A DNA stretch of 64,000 bases, from the NCBI GenBank assembly GCA_900321655.1, contig ONWU01000015.1, forward strand, positions 1-64,000. The letters run 5' to 3'. Numbering within the stretch: the stretch's first letter is position 1; every line of letters starts with the position of its first letter. The notes under the pieces are model-generated. The model ran no database searches, was not told the DNA's origin, and saw only the letters and a list, made by a program, of their open reading frames with translations. The DNA comes from an uncultured Bacteroidales bacterium. Lineage in GTDB: Bacteria > Bacteroidota > Bacteroidia > Bacteroidales > UBA932. Shown here piece after piece: positions 25,214 to 34,912 of the stretch. The position numbers and the translations under genes were made by a program.

Positions 25214-26371
25214 ATGAAAGGAACGTTCCCCATAGAGAGGTTCAAGAACCTCCGTACCCCCTTCTACTATTATGATATGGATCTTCTGAGGCGCACCCTG
25301 GAGGAAATCCGTCATCAGTTACAGGTACTGGACTGGCCGGCGGCCCAGGTGCATTACGCCATCAAAGCCAACCACAATCCCGTTATCCTGAACTATATCG
25401 CCCGCTTTGGCTTCGGCGCAGACTGCGTGAGCGGAGGAGAAGTGCAGGCCGCCCTGGAGGCCGGTTTCGACCCTAAGACCATCTTCTACGCCGGCGTAGG
25501 AAAGGCCGACTGGGAAATCCAGCTGGGCCTGGATGCCGGCATCGGCCGCTTCAACGTGGAATCCACGGCCGAACTGCACGTACTGGCCGAACTGGCCGCC
25601 GCCAGCGGCAAGGTGGCGCCCATCAGCCTTCGCGTGAACCCGGACGTGGCGGCCCATACGCACAAGAACATCACTACCGGCTTGGCAGAGAACAAGTTCG
25701 GCATTCATTACTCCATCCTGGAGGATGTCATCCGCGAAGCCCAGAGCCTGCCATCCATCGAATTCATCGGCCTGCATTATCATATCGGCTCCCAAATCCT
25801 GGACCTGGAGGATTTCCGCAACCTCTGCCACAAGAACAACCAGATTGTCCACGGGTTACAGGCCAAGGGAATAGAAATCAAGGATATCAATGTAGGAGGA
25901 GGACTGGGCATCGAGTACAACCACCCCAACCGCTACCTGATGGCAGATTTTTCCGGCTACTTCCAAACCTACAGCGATGAGCTCAATACCAACCTGCCCA
26001 TCCACTTCGAACTGGGCCGGAGCATCGTGGCCCCCTGCGGTTCCCTCATCTCCCGCGTGCTGTACGTGAAGGAAGGCCTGGAGAAAGAATTCGCCATCCT
26101 GGACGCCGGAATGAACGACCTCATGCGCCCGGCCCTGTATCAGGCCAGACACCGCATTGAGAACCTCACTTCCGAAGGAGACCTGGAGCCCTATGATGTA
26201 GTGGGCCCCGTCTGCGAAAGTTCCGATGTCTTCGGCCAGCAAGTGATGCTGAACACCTGCAAAAGAGGAGACCTCATAGCCATCCGCAGCGCCGGCGCCT
26301 ACGGCCAGTCCATGGCCTCACAGTACAACTGCCGCCCCCTGGCCCCGTCCGTTTTCTCCACTGAATACTAA
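25214..26371 (+). CDS. lysA: Diaminopimelate decarboxylase
   Basis: 385 residues, fold III PLP decarboxylase. The PLP lysine is Lys51 in HYAIKANHNP. Phosphate binding is by NVGGGLGIEY, and the substrate-binding ELGRSIVAPCG and the active-site GPVCESSDVFG point to meso-diaminopimelate rather than carboxynorspermidine as substrate. It makes L-lysine. A near-consensus -7 box TATCTTCG (25185-25192) lies 21 bases upstream. It is convergent with the acyl-CoA ligase, with a hairpin between them. Confidence 0.9.
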   Translation: MKGTFPIERFKNLRTPFYYYDMDLLRRTLEEIRHQLQVLDWPAAQVHYAIKANHNPVILNYIARFGFGADCVSGGEVQAALEAGFDPKTIFYAGVGKADWEIQLGLDAGIGRFNVESTAELHVLAELAAASGKVAPISLRVNPDVAAHTHKNITTGLAENKFGIHYSILEDVIREAQSLPSIEFIGLHYHIGSQILDLEDFRNLCHKNNQIVHGLQAKGIEIKDINVGGGLGIEYNHPNRYLMADFSGYFQTYSDELNTNLPIHFELGRSIVAPCGSLISRVLYVKEGLEKEFAILDAGMNDLMRPALYQARHRIENLTSEGDLEPYDVVGPVCESSDVFGQQVMLNTCKRGDLIAIRSAGAYGQSMASQYNCRPLAPSVFSTEY

Positions 26372-26399
26372 TCCGCTATTAGCCAACGAATTATAAAAT

Positions 26400-26427
26400 G
26401 AGGGGTGCACCTGCAGGTGCACCCCTC
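26400..26427. terminator. Hairpin between convergent lysA and ligase genes
   Basis: A perfect 12-bp stem (GAGGGGTGCACC, 26400-26411, and GGTGCACCCCTC, 26416-26427) around TGCA. Flanks are A/T-rich but without a clean T run, so it is a likely bidirectional terminator rather than a certain one. Confidence 0.6.
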
Positions 26428-26455
26428 GTTCTATAAAAAAATAATAATCAGCAGA

Positions 26456-28105
26456 TTATTTGTACAGGAAACGACGGATAGACATCTTCGGCGTTTTCTC
26501 GAAAGGCTTGTCCATCAGTTCCACCTTGGCGATCTGGCTGTAGGAAGGCAGCTGACGGTTGGCACCCACACGGATGTTCTCCGGGATTTCGGCCTTGGCC
26601 TCGGCATCCAGCAGAGAGGTAGCGATGGCCTGCTCGTCCAGGAATACCAGGGCAACCAGCTTGCCGCCACGGTCTACCACCACGGATTCCATTACGAAAT
26701 TCTGGTTGTTCACGACGGCTTCCAGCTCCTCGGGATAGATATTCTGGCCGGAAGGGCCCAGAATCATATTCTTGGAACGGCCACGGATGAAGATATTGCC
26801 ATCGGCATCGATGATACCCAAGTCTCCGGTCTTGAGCCAGCCGTCCTCGGTGAAGGCATTGGCCGTAGCCTCTTCGTTCTTGTAGTAGCCGATGGTGATG
26901 TTCTCACCCTTGGCCTGGATTTCACCCACCACGTGCTGGGGATCGTCGGAGTCTATGCGCACTTCGGCCACATCCACAGCCTTGCCGCAGGAACCGGCCA
27001 CATACTTGGTCCAGTGCTCATAAGCCAGCAGAGGGCAGGCTTCCGTCATACCGTAGCCCACCAGGTAAGGGAATTTGATCTTCTTGAACAGGCGCTCTAC
27101 TTCCGGATTGAGGGCGGCGCCGCCCATAATGAACTCCTGGACATTGCCACCGAAGGCCTGCACCAGACCGTCCTTAACCTTCTTGTAGATGATGTTGTTA
27201 AGACCGGGAATCTTGGTGAGAACCTTGATGAGGGGCTTGTCCAGCGTGGGTTTCACCTTGCTCTTGTAGATTTTCTCCATCACCAGCGGAACGGTGATCA
27301 GGAGGTACGGCTTAACGTCTGCGAAGGCTTTCAGCAGCGAAGCCGGGGTGGGAGCCTTGCCCATCCAGTAAATGGAGGTACCGTTGCACAGGGGATACAG
27401 GAATTCGATCACCAGACCGTACATATGGGCCATAGGGAGCATAGAGACCATCTTGTCTCCTGCGGGCACGTGGCGCTGGCTGAAGTCAACGTTGGCCGAG
27501 AAGTTGCGGTACGTGAGCATTACGCCCTTAGGGTCTCCGGTGGAGCCGGAAGTGTAGTTGATGGTGGAAAGATCGTCCCAGTTGTCTGTAGGGAATTCCA
27601 CATCATCCGGGCCGAAGCCCTTGGGATACTTCTCCTTGAAAAGGGCATCCAGATTATCTACAGTTTCCTGGATCTTGGAGTCTCTGCAGAAGAGCACATT
27701 CCACGTGTCTACGTCAAAGACCGCCTTCAGGGCGGGCATCTTCTCGGGATCCATCTTGGCCCAACGGGAGGCATTGGTGAACAGGGCGACACTGTCCGAG
27801 TGGTTCACCAGGCCCATGACACTCTCGGGAGTGAAATCTGCCAGGATGGGGACGATAACGGTTTCATATGTATTGACGGCCAGATATGCAAAACCCCACT
27901 TGGCACCGTTGTTGGCGCAAAGGGCAATCTTGTCACCTTTCTTGAAGCCGGCTTTTTCAAAGACAATGTGGAAACGGGCAATAGCCGTTGCCATCTGAGC
28001 GTAAGTGAAAGAGTCTCCGCCGATGGTATTAAGGGCGGGTTTGTCCCAGAACTTGCGGGTGGCGTCCTGCAGACGTTTAAGGTAATGAGGATACACTTTT
28101 TCCAT
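26456..28105 (-). CDS. Long-chain acyl-CoA ligase (AMP-forming)
   Basis: 549 residues from the ATG at 28103-28105 (MEKVYPHYLKRLQDATRKFW). Adenylate-forming motifs are YTSGSTGDPKGVMLTYRN (P-loop), VGYGMTEACPLL and DGWLKTGDLG. The C-terminal hinge is RGRSKNMILGPSGQNIYPEE, and the final Lys-containing segment is FEKTPKMSIRRF. It activates fatty acids to acyl-CoA at the membrane. Chain length cannot be read. A TATATTTG box (28134-28141) lies 28 bases before this start; the frame continues upstream but through that box. Confidence 0.9.
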   Translation of the reverse strand: MEKVYPHYLKRLQDATRKFWDKPALNTIGGDSFTYAQMATAIARFHIVFEKAGFKKGDKIALCANNGAKWGFAYLAVNTYETVIVPILADFTPESVMGLVNHSDSVALFTNASRWAKMDPEKMPALKAVFDVDTWNVLFCRDSKIQETVDNLDALFKEKYPKGFGPDDVEFPTDNWDDLSTINYTSGSTGDPKGVMLTYRNFSANVDFSQRHVPAGDKMVSMLPMAHMYGLVIEFLYPLCNGTSIYWMGKAPTPASLLKAFADVKPYLLITVPLVMEKIYKSKVKPTLDKPLIKVLTKIPGLNNIIYKKVKDGLVQAFGGNVQEFIMGGAALNPEVERLFKKIKFPYLVGYGMTEACPLLAYEHWTKYVAGSCGKAVDVAEVRIDSDDPQHVVGEIQAKGENITIGYYKNEEATANAFTEDGWLKTGDLGIIDADGNIFIRGRSKNMILGPSGQNIYPEELEAVVNNQNFVMESVVVDRGGKLVALVFLDEQAIATSLLDAEAKAEIPENIRVGANRQLPSYSQIAKVELMDKPFEKTPKMSIRRFLYK

Positions 28106-28154
28106 GTTCGGTATTAGGTTTTGTATAAACATGCAAATATATAAAAAATACCCA

Positions 28155-28191
28155 ACAAAAAAAAGAGACATCCCAGAAGGAATGTCTCTTT
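28155..28191 (-). terminator. Rho-independent terminator of the ompA-type gene
   Basis: Minus strand: a 10-bp stem AAAGAGACAT with ATGTCTCTTT (28182-28191 and 28162-28171) and about 10 loop bases, followed by a run of T. It lies 18 bases after the stop codon. Confidence 0.85.
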
Positions 28192-28209
28192 AAAGCTGTG
28201 TAAGGAAAC

Positions 28210-29442
28210 TTACTTAACCTCGATGGTAACAACGCGGTTCTTGTAAGCAGGAGTGTTGAAGATGTCAACACCACCATTGGCCTTGCACTCGATGTTGCTC
28301 TCGGGCATGCCAGCCTTCTTGAGGAGGTCAACAACAGCCTTGGCGCGCTTCTCGGAGAGAGCCTGGTTGGTCTTGGCGGAACCGGTGGCCTTGTCGGCGT
28401 AACCGTTAACCTCAACCTTGGTGTCAGCGGTGGCGATGTTGTTGGTGAAGTACTCGAGGTGAGCCTTTTCACGAGCGGAGATCTTGGCGGAACCCAGGTC
28501 GAAGTAGATGGAGACGGGGGCGCCAGCCTTCACGTCAACAGCGGTGAAGGTGCCGTTCTCGTAGAGATAGGTCTGACCATTCACGAGGTTGCGCAGAGGA
28601 GCAACTTCCTTCTCGAGGGCAGCCACCTTGTTCTTGAGGGCGGCGTTCTCCTTCTCGAGGGCAGCCACCTTATCCTTGAGGGCGTTGTACTGCTCGGTGG
28701 TGAAGGGCACAGGGATCACGACAGGGGTGATGGTGCTGTGACGGTCGAAGTTGGTCTTGCCGAGGTTGAACTGCAGACCGGCGGTAGCGGAGGGCAGGAT
28801 GAGGAACTTACCGGCACCATTGGTGTAGGCAGCGCCTCTGCCGACGAGGGCCATGAGGTCGATGGTGAGGTTCACGCGCTTGCCGAGGCGGAGCACATTG
28901 AGGAGACCGGCACCAGCGGCATACTCGAGGTTGTTCTTAGCACCCTTCTTGAAGGGGTTCACGCCAGAGCAAACATCCAGGACACCCATAGTGGCGTAAG
29001 GAACGAAGTTCCAGAAGCGGGTCTCTTTGTAACCGGCGATGGAGTTGGAGATGTTCCACAGGAAGTCTGCGTGAGCATAGTGGAAACCGAAACGGGTGTT
29101 TGCGGCCAGAGCAGGATTCTGGAAAGCGATCTTGGCGTTGTCCCACAGACCGTGGTAACCCAGACGCATACCGATGGCGGGAGTCCACCATTTACCGAAG
29201 TTTACATCAACGGCCAGGCCGATGTTGCCCCAGTTCTTGGGAGCACGTACAGAAGGAACGACAGAGTTCACACCACCGGCGATACCGATGAAGGTGTTGT
29301 CGAAAGCCTTGTTGGTCTCATAAGCGCCGCGAACGATCTTGCCGTTCTCGTCACGATTGTTGTTCTCCTGAGCGGTAGCGTTCACAGAGAAGAGGAGGCT
29401 TGCTGCAGCAAGGGCTCCGAGGATAGTTTTGATACCTTTCAT
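28210..29442 (-). CDS. OmpA-family outer-membrane protein
   Basis: 410 residues from the ATG opening the signal peptide (MKGIKTILGALAAASLLFSVNATA, then QENN). Residues about 30-230 form a beta-barrel. A short heptad coiled coil (VAALEKENAALKNKVAALEK) and a beta-sandwich linker come next, and then a C-terminal OmpA peptidoglycan-binding domain (SIYFDLGSAKISAREKAHL ... NGYADKATGS ... NRVVTIEV). It should anchor the outer membrane to the cell wall. The consensus promoter, ~70-base leader and strong terminator fit a highly expressed single gene. Codon use differs from neighbours, with more AAC, GGT and CTC/TTC. Confidence 0.93.
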   Translation of the reverse strand: MKGIKTILGALAAASLLFSVNATAQENNNRDENGKIVRGAYETNKAFDNTFIGIAGGVNSVVPSVRAPKNWGNIGLAVDVNFGKWWTPAIGMRLGYHGLWDNAKIAFQNPALAANTRFGFHYAHADFLWNISNSIAGYKETRFWNFVPYATMGVLDVCSGVNPFKKGAKNNLEYAAGAGLLNVLRLGKRVNLTIDLMALVGRGAAYTNGAGKFLILPSATAGLQFNLGKTNFDRHSTITPVVIPVPFTTEQYNALKDKVAALEKENAALKNKVAALEKEVAPLRNLVNGQTYLYENGTFTAVDVKAGAPVSIYFDLGSAKISAREKAHLEYFTNNIATADTKVEVNGYADKATGSAKTNQALSEKRAKAVVDLLKKAGMPESNIECKANGGVDIFNTPAYKNRVVTIEVK

Positions 29443-29512
29443 GATTAAAGTATTAACATAAATAAATAGTTCCACATTCCGATAAAAGCCGATTCCACGG
29501 TATTTATCAGTG

Positions 29513-29543
29513 CAAAATTACGCTTTTTCTCCGACAAAACAAA
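29513..29543 (-). promoter_or_regulatory. Promoter of the ompA-type gene
   Basis: Minus strand TTTG (29540-29543), 19 bases, TAATTTTG (29513-29520). Both boxes match consensus. Confidence 0.75.
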
Positions 29544-29581
29544 ATTTCCTGCAAAATTTTTAAAAAATCTTCAAAGTAGCG

Positions 29582-29589
29582 TATCTTTG
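29582..29589 (+). promoter_or_regulatory. -7 box of uvrB
   Basis: TATCTTTG, exact -7 consensus, 19 bases before the ATG at 29609. The -33 region is only T-rich. Confidence 0.5.
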
Positions 29590-29608
29590 CAGAAAACCCC
29601 GTTATACT

Positions 29609-31804
29609 ATGGAATTCCGGCTCCACTCTGATTATCAGCCTTCTGGCGACCAGCCCGAAGCCATCGACGGATTGTGCAAAGCAATCGGCCAAGGCGTTAA
29701 TAATGTGACACTTCTGGGGGTTACCGGGTCCGGAAAAACCTTTACAATGGCCAACGTTATCCAGCGTCTGCAGCGTCCAGCGCTTATCCTCAGCCACAAC
29801 AAAACCCTGGCCGCGCAGCTGTATGGGGAATTCAAGGCTTTTTTTCCGGACAACGCCGTAGAATACTTCGTTTCCTACTACGATTACTACCAGCCGGAGG
29901 CCTACATCCCCTCTACGGATACCTATATAGAAAAGGACCTCAGCATCAACGACAAGATAGACGAGCTGCGTGTGAGTGCCGCATCGGCCCTGATGAGCGG
30001 CCGGCGGGACGTCATCGTCGTCTCCTCCGTGAGCTGCCTGTACGGCATCGGCAACCCGGATGACTTTCACGACCAGACAGTTACAGTTCGAAAGGGAGAA
30101 CAGATGTCCATGACCCGCCTGCTGTACAAAATCGTGGATGCACTATACTACAGGACGGAAACAGATTTTAAGCGAGGCAGTTTCCGCGTGCGGGGAGACA
30201 CCGTGGACATCTTCCTGGGAGGGGCCGATTATGCCGCCCGCATCGAGTTTTTCGGAGATGAAGTAGACCGCATCGCCCTCATAGACCCCGTGAGCGGGGC
30301 CATCTTCGAGGAAATGGACAAGATAGACCTGTATCCCGCCAAGAACTTCGTCACCTCCAAGGAAAAAGGCGCCAAGGCGGTGAGCCAGATCCAGGACGAC
30401 CTGGTGAAGCAGGTGGAGTATTTCGAGTCCATCGGCAAATTCCTGGAAGCCAAACGCCTCAAACAGAGGGTGGAATACGACATCGAGATGATCAAGGAGA
30501 TGGGCTACTGCCCCGGCGTGGAAAACTATTCCCGCTATTTTGACGGCCGAAAGCCGGGCCAGCGCCCTTTTACCTTAATAGATTATTTTCCCGATGATTT
30601 CCTGGTGTTCATAGACGAAAGCCACGTCACCCTCCCCCAGATCCGCGCCATGTACGGCGGAGACCACTCCCGCAAGGAGACGCTGGTGGAGTACGGCTTC
30701 CGCCTGCCCGCCGCCAGCGACAACCGTCCCCTCACCTTCGACGAATTCGAGGCCGTCACGGGCCAGACGGTCTATGTAAGCGCCACCCCGGCCGATTACG
30801 AGCTGGAGAAATCCGAGGGCCTGGTGGTAGAGCAGATCGTACGCCCCACGGGTCTTCTGGACCCTCCCATCGAGGTCCGGCCCACCCAGAACCAGGTGGA
30901 CGACCTGATGGAAGAAATCCGGCAGCGGGCCGAAAAGGACGAGCGCGTGCTGGTGACCACCCTCACCAAGCGGATGGCCGAAGAACTGGACAGCTACTTC
31001 ACCCGCAACGGCGTCCGCTGCCGCTACATCCACTCGGACGTGGATACGGCCGAAAGGGTGGAAATCATCGAAGATTTCAAGAACGGCCTTTTCGACGTCC
31101 TGATCGGCGTCAACCTCCTAAGGGAAGGCCTGGATATCCCCACGGTATCCCTTGTGGCCATCCTGGATGCCGACAAGGAAGGGTTCCTCCGCAGCGGCCG
31201 CGCCCTCACCCAGACCGCCGGCCGCGCCGCCCGCAACGTCCACGGCCTGGTGATCATGTATGCCGACACGGTGACGCAGTCGATGGACGAAACCATCCGC
31301 GAGACGGCCCGCCGCCGCGCCAAGCAGCAGGAATACAACAAACTGCACGGCATCACGCCCACCCAGGTGCAGGTGCGTTCCAACATCCTGATGAGCGAAC
31401 TGGTCCGCTCCGGAGAAGACACCACCCACGTTTCCGGCTTCCTGAACCCCAACCTGAAGAATTCCGTCACCGGCCACGTCAGCGCCAGGGATTCCGTCTC
31501 AGACCCGGAATACGTCCCTTCGGCCTCCGAACTGGGCAAGGGAGACGTGTCCGTGGGCCTGGGCCACGACGCCCGCCGGGAGGGCACATCGGCCTATGTG
31601 GACGGCTACATCCAGGCCGATCTGGCTGCCGTCCTGCAAGACCCCGTCATCCGCTCGATGTCCCGCGAACAGGTAGAAAAGGCCGCCGGGGAAGCCCGCC
31701 GCAAAATGCAGAAAGCGGCAGCCGATCTGGATTTCACGGCCGCCGCCCGGTATCGCGACGAAATGTGGGCGCTTGAGCAGTATCTTAAAGTCTGGAAACC
31801 TTGA
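29609..31804 (+). CDS. uvrB: UvrABC system protein B
   Basis: 731 residues. Walker [13 protein letters not shown], the DNA-clamping beta-hairpin block [25 protein letters not shown], helicase motif [11 protein letters not shown], motif [15 protein letters not shown] and QTAGRAARN are all present, with a C-terminal UVR domain ([20 protein letters not shown]). It verifies DNA damage with UvrA and recruits UvrC. A segment of about 50 extra residues (around 605-665) between motif VI and the UVR domain makes it longer than the usual ~670-680. Its last 20 bases overlap the 3' end of the Rel gene on the other strand. Confidence 0.97.
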   Translation: MEFRLHSDYQPSGDQPEAIDGLCKAIGQGVNNVTLLGVTGSGKTFTMANVIQRLQRPALILSHNKTLAAQLYGEFKAFFPDNAVEYFVSYYDYYQPEAYIPSTDTYIEKDLSINDKIDELRVSAASALMSGRRDVIVVSSVSCLYGIGNPDDFHDQTVTVRKGEQMSMTRLLYKIVDALYYRTETDFKRGSFRVRGDTVDIFLGGADYAARIEFFGDEVDRIALIDPVSGAIFEEMDKIDLYPAKNFVTSKEKGAKAVSQIQDDLVKQVEYFESIGKFLEAKRLKQRVEYDIEMIKEMGYCPGVENYSRYFDGRKPGQRPFTLIDYFPDDFLVFIDESHVTLPQIRAMYGGDHSRKETLVEYGFRLPAASDNRPLTFDEFEAVTGQTVYVSATPADYELEKSEGLVVEQIVRPTGLLDPPIEVRPTQNQVDDLMEEIRQRAEKDERVLVTTLTKRMAEELDSYFTRNGVRCRYIHSDVDTAERVEIIEDFKNGLFDVLIGVNLLREGLDIPTVSLVAILDADKEGFLRSGRALTQTAGRAARNVHGLVIMYADTVTQSMDETIRETARRRAKQQEYNKLHGITPTQVQVRSNILMSELVRSGEDTTHVSGFLNPNLKNSVTGHVSARDSVSDPEYVPSASELGKGDVSVGLGHDARREGTSAYVDGYIQADLAAVLQDPVIRSMSREQVEKAAGEARRKMQKAAADLDFTAAARYRDEMWALEQYLKVWKP

Positions 31805-33905
31805 TCACGTGCCGGGTGGCCCGGATCTGGGAAAGGACCTTGTCCAGCTCTAGGTTGGAAGGCACAGACAGCTTCATGGAAACTTCGCTGGTGCCGTGAC
31901 GGGGATTGTCCGTTACCGTAAAGGAACGGATGCTGGCCTTGAACTGGCCCACCACCTCCAGCAGCTTGTTCACCACGGCGCCTTCCGTATCGATAACAAT
32001 CTTCAGTTCCACCTGGAAAGACCCTGACGAAGGGGAATCTGCCCAGCGCACCTTCTGGATGCGGTAAGGGTACTGCTCCAGCAGACGGGCGGCATTGGGG
32101 CAGGTGATGCGGTGGATCTTGATGCCGTCCGTGCGGGTGACAAAGCCAAACACATCGTCCCCGAACACCGGATTGCAGCACTTGGACATCTTGTAGTCTA
32201 TGCCCTTGACATTTTTGGCGTTCAGCACCAGGATATCGTCCTTCCCTTCGAAGTGGCGGGAGGCTTTGGCCGATGCCTGCACGGCTTCGGCGGCTTCCAC
32301 GGAGGCGGCGTGCCTTTCGGCCTCCCCCAGGATATAGTCCTTGATGGCATTGACATCCAGGGTTCCGTCCCCTATGGCGGCGTAGAAGCCCGTGAGGGAA
32401 GGATAGTTGTTCTTCTTCCGGAACTCCGTGCACATATCGTCCGGGAATTCCAGTTTCCAGTTCTTCAGGCGGCGCTCCAGCAGCTCCTTGCCGTCCACGG
32501 CGCGGTTCTGCTCCTGCACCTGCAGGGCCTGCTTCACCTTGGAGCGGGCCTTGGGACTCACCACCCAGCCCATCCAGTCCTGCGTAGGGCGCTGGTTCTT
32601 GGAGGTGAGAATCTCCACCACGTCTCCGGTGCTCAGTTTTTCCCGGATGCTGACGGCCTTTCCGTTCACCCGGGCGCCCACGCAATGGGCTCCTATATTG
32701 GTGTGGATGCCGAAGGCAAAGTCCAGCACCGTGGAACCGGCCTGCAGGATGCGCAGTTCTCCGGTGGGCGTGAAGACAAAGATTTCCTTGGAAGGAGGCT
32801 GCGGGAGATCCTCCGTGTTTTCGTCCGGATGCTCCAGGGCATAGCGCACAGAGGTGAGCCACTTGTCCAGGGTTTCCTGGCGCTTGACCCCCTTGTACGC
32901 CCAGTGGCTGGCAAAGCCGTTTTCGGCCACGTCGTCCATCCTCTTGGTTCGGATCTGCACTTCTACATATGCTCCCTCCTTATTCTTGACCGTAATGTGA
33001 AGGCTTTCGTAGCCGTTGGGTTTGGGGTTGGTGACCCAGTCCCTCAGGCGTTTGGTATCGGCCTCATACTCTTCCGTCACGAAGGAATACACCTGCCAGC
33101 AAAGATCTTTTTCCAGCTTGTGGTCTTCCCCGTCGCAGTCTATGATAAAGCGGATGGCAAACACGTCGTAGACACCCTCGAAGGGCACTTTCTGCTTCAC
33201 CATCTTCTGCCAGATGGAATATGCCGCCTTGGTGCGCATCTTCAGTTTATACTGGATGCCGGCGTCCGAAAGCTTGCGCTTGAGAGGCTCTATGAACTCT
33301 GCCATCAGTTTTTCCCGGTCCTTCTCCCCTGCCTTCAACTTATTGGTAATGAGACGATACTGCTCCGGCTCGGAGTATTTGAGATAGATATCCTCCATCT
33401 CCCGCTTCATATTGTAAAGCCCCAGCTGGTGGGCCAGCGGGATGTACAGCAGCAGCGTTTCCAGGATCTTCTGGTCCCGGCCGGTCTTGGGAAACATCTT
33501 CAGGCTTCTCATCACCTCCAGCCGGTCTGCCAGTTTGAGCACCGTCACACGGGGGTCCCGGGAGTACTGGATAATGAGTTTCTTGTAGTTCTCCGCTTCC
33601 AGACGGGTGTCCTTGGGCTTGATGGTGGAAATCTTGTTCAGGCCCTCCACCAGGGTGCAGATGGCCTCTCCCCATTCCGCCTGCGGCACTTCCATCCCGG
33701 TCATCCGGCTGGCTTCGTGAAGGTACACGGCGGCGATGCACTCCTCGGGAAGGCCGATTTCTTCGGCCACAATCTTCGCCACGGCATCCGGATGGCCGAT
33801 GAAAGGCGTTCCGTCGTGCCGGGTGTAGTCCTTCAGGGCTTCGCAGGCTGCTGCGCGGGCTTTGTCTACTAGGGGTGTACTGGTCATATTATCGGGCATT
33901 GGCAC
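31785..33905 (-). CDS. Rel/SpoT-family (p)ppGpp synthetase with degenerate hydrolase site
   Basis: 706 residues: HD hydrolase-type domain (about 25-180), synthetase domain ([13 protein letters not shown] ... [10 protein letters not shown] ... EVQIRT, about 220-345), TGS ([14 protein letters not shown], near 385), a zinc-finger/CC-type region ([14 protein letters not shown]) and ACT (C-terminal 75 residues). In the first domain the metal/catalytic set is H38, H63, E64 and D127: the HD pair reads His-Glu and the following Glu-Asp pair reads Arg67-Met68. Hydrolysis is therefore doubtful, while the synthetase motifs look intact. The start may instead be the ATG at 33887, which directly follows the mltG stop; the longer start overlaps mltG by 17 bases. 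Confidence 0.9.
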   Translation of the reverse strand: MPMPDNMTSTPLVDKARAAACEALKDYTRHDGTPFIGHPDAVAKIVAEEIGLPEECIAAVYLHEASRMTGMEVPQAEWGEAICTLVEGLNKISTIKPKDTRLEAENYKKLIIQYSRDPRVTVLKLADRLEVMRSLKMFPKTGRDQKILETLLLYIPLAHQLGLYNMKREMEDIYLKYSEPEQYRLITNKLKAGEKDREKLMAEFIEPLKRKLSDAGIQYKLKMRTKAAYSIWQKMVKQKVPFEGVYDVFAIRFIIDCDGEDHKLEKDLCWQVYSFVTEEYEADTKRLRDWVTNPKPNGYESLHITVKNKEGAYVEVQIRTKRMDDVAENGFASHWAYKGVKRQETLDKWLTSVRYALEHPDENTEDLPQPPSKEIFVFTPTGELRILQAGSTVLDFAFGIHTNIGAHCVGARVNGKAVSIREKLSTGDVVEILTSKNQRPTQDWMGWVVSPKARSKVKQALQVQEQNRAVDGKELLERRLKNWKLEFPDDMCTEFRKKNNYPSLTGFYAAIGDGTLDVNAIKDYILGEAERHAASVEAAEAVQASAKASRHFEGKDDILVLNAKNVKGIDYKMSKCCNPVFGDDVFGFVTRTDGIKIHRITCPNAARLLEQYPYRIQKVRWADSPSSGSFQVELKIVIDTEGAVVNKLLEVVGQFKASIRSFTVTDNPRHGTSEVSMKLSVPSNLELDKVLSQIRATRHVIKVSRL

Positions 33906-34908
33906 GCTGCCTTTCCGTGAGGGCCTTCTGGAAGGCGCGAGCGTTCACAAGATGTTCCGAATAACTTTCTGCAAAGCGATGGCTTCCGTTGAAGGAAGGA
34001 TCTGCGCAGAAATAGAGGTAACTGTGGCTGTCCGGGTTCAGGACGGCTTCCAGGCAGTTCTTGGGAGGACAGCTGATGGGGCCCGGAGGCAGCCCATAGT
34101 TCCTATAAGTATTATACGGGGAATCCACCTCCAGCATCCAGCGCAGGATGCGGCGGGGCTCATAATTGAAGCAGTAGGCTACGGTAGGGTCTGCCTGAAG
34201 CTTCATTCCCGTACGCAGGCGGTTCAGGTACACGCAGGCGATGGCAGGCTGCTCCGGCTCGTACTTGGTTTCCCCGTCCACGATGGAGGCCAGGGTGGAA
34301 ACTTCTTCGGGCGTGAGGCCCTGGGCCCTGGCGGCCGCTTTTCTTTCGGCCGACCACCAGGCATCCCTCTCCTTGAAAAGGCGGGCGAAGATGTCCTTCA
34401 CCGGCGTAGTCCAGTGCAGCTGGTAGGAATCCGGGATGATGCGGGTGAAAAGGAGGGCGGGATCCGTGCCGATGGAATCTCCGCAGGTGGCAAAGGCGGC
34501 CACGGAGGCCGAATCTGCCAGCATCTGGGCGGCAATCTTGCGGGCCAGGACGCCGGGGGTGCGGATAGATCCGGACAGGGTGAGGTTCACGGGCGTCTGC
34601 CAGCCCAGGTGCACCATACGGGAAACGTACATACTGCTGCAGGTGGCATCGACGCGGTAATGGCCCGGTTTGATGCTTTCCACTTTCCGGAATACGCGTC
34701 TCAGGCTGGAAGGCTGCTTCACGATGCCCCTGGCAAGGATGCTGTCACAGACGTGAGCGGCTTCCATACCGGGATATACGTAAAGGTCCATCTCTCCGGT
34801 AAAATTGGGAACCTTGCGGTCGTAATAATAGGCATAGGCGTAGAGGCCCCCGCACAGGAGCGCCACGGCCAATACCCCTATTCCCAGAACCTTCCAAAAC
34901 TTTTTCAT
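33889..34908 (-). CDS. mltG: Endolytic murein transglycosylase MltG
   Basis: 339 residues from the ATG opening MKKFWKVLGIG; one N-terminal membrane helix (about 8-30), a LysM-like region, and the YceG catalytic domain with LASIVDGETKYEPE, VYLNRLRTGMKLQADPTVAY and YNTYRNYGLPPGPIS. The family cuts nascent peptidoglycan strands and sets glycan length. The catalytic block has Asp where E. coli has the first Glu of IVEKET; the second Glu is kept. The gene lies 4 bases after the glucosaminidase gene and overlaps or abuts rel. Confidence 0.92.
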   Translation of the reverse strand: MKKFWKVLGIGVLAVALLCGGLYAYAYYYDRKVPNFTGEMDLYVYPGMEAAHVCDSILARGIVKQPSSLRRVFRKVESIKPGHYRVDATCSSMYVSRMVHLGWQTPVNLTLSGSIRTPGVLARKIAAQMLADSASVAAFATCGDSIGTDPALLFTRIIPDSYQLHWTTPVKDIFARLFKERDAWWSAERKAAARAQGLTPEEVSTLASIVDGETKYEPEQPAIACVYLNRLRTGMKLQADPTVAYCFNYEPRRILRWMLEVDSPYNTYRNYGLPPGPISCPPKNCLEAVLNPDSHSYLYFCADPSFNGSHRFAESYSEHLVNARAFQKALTERQRANAR

Positions 34909-34912
34909 AGCA

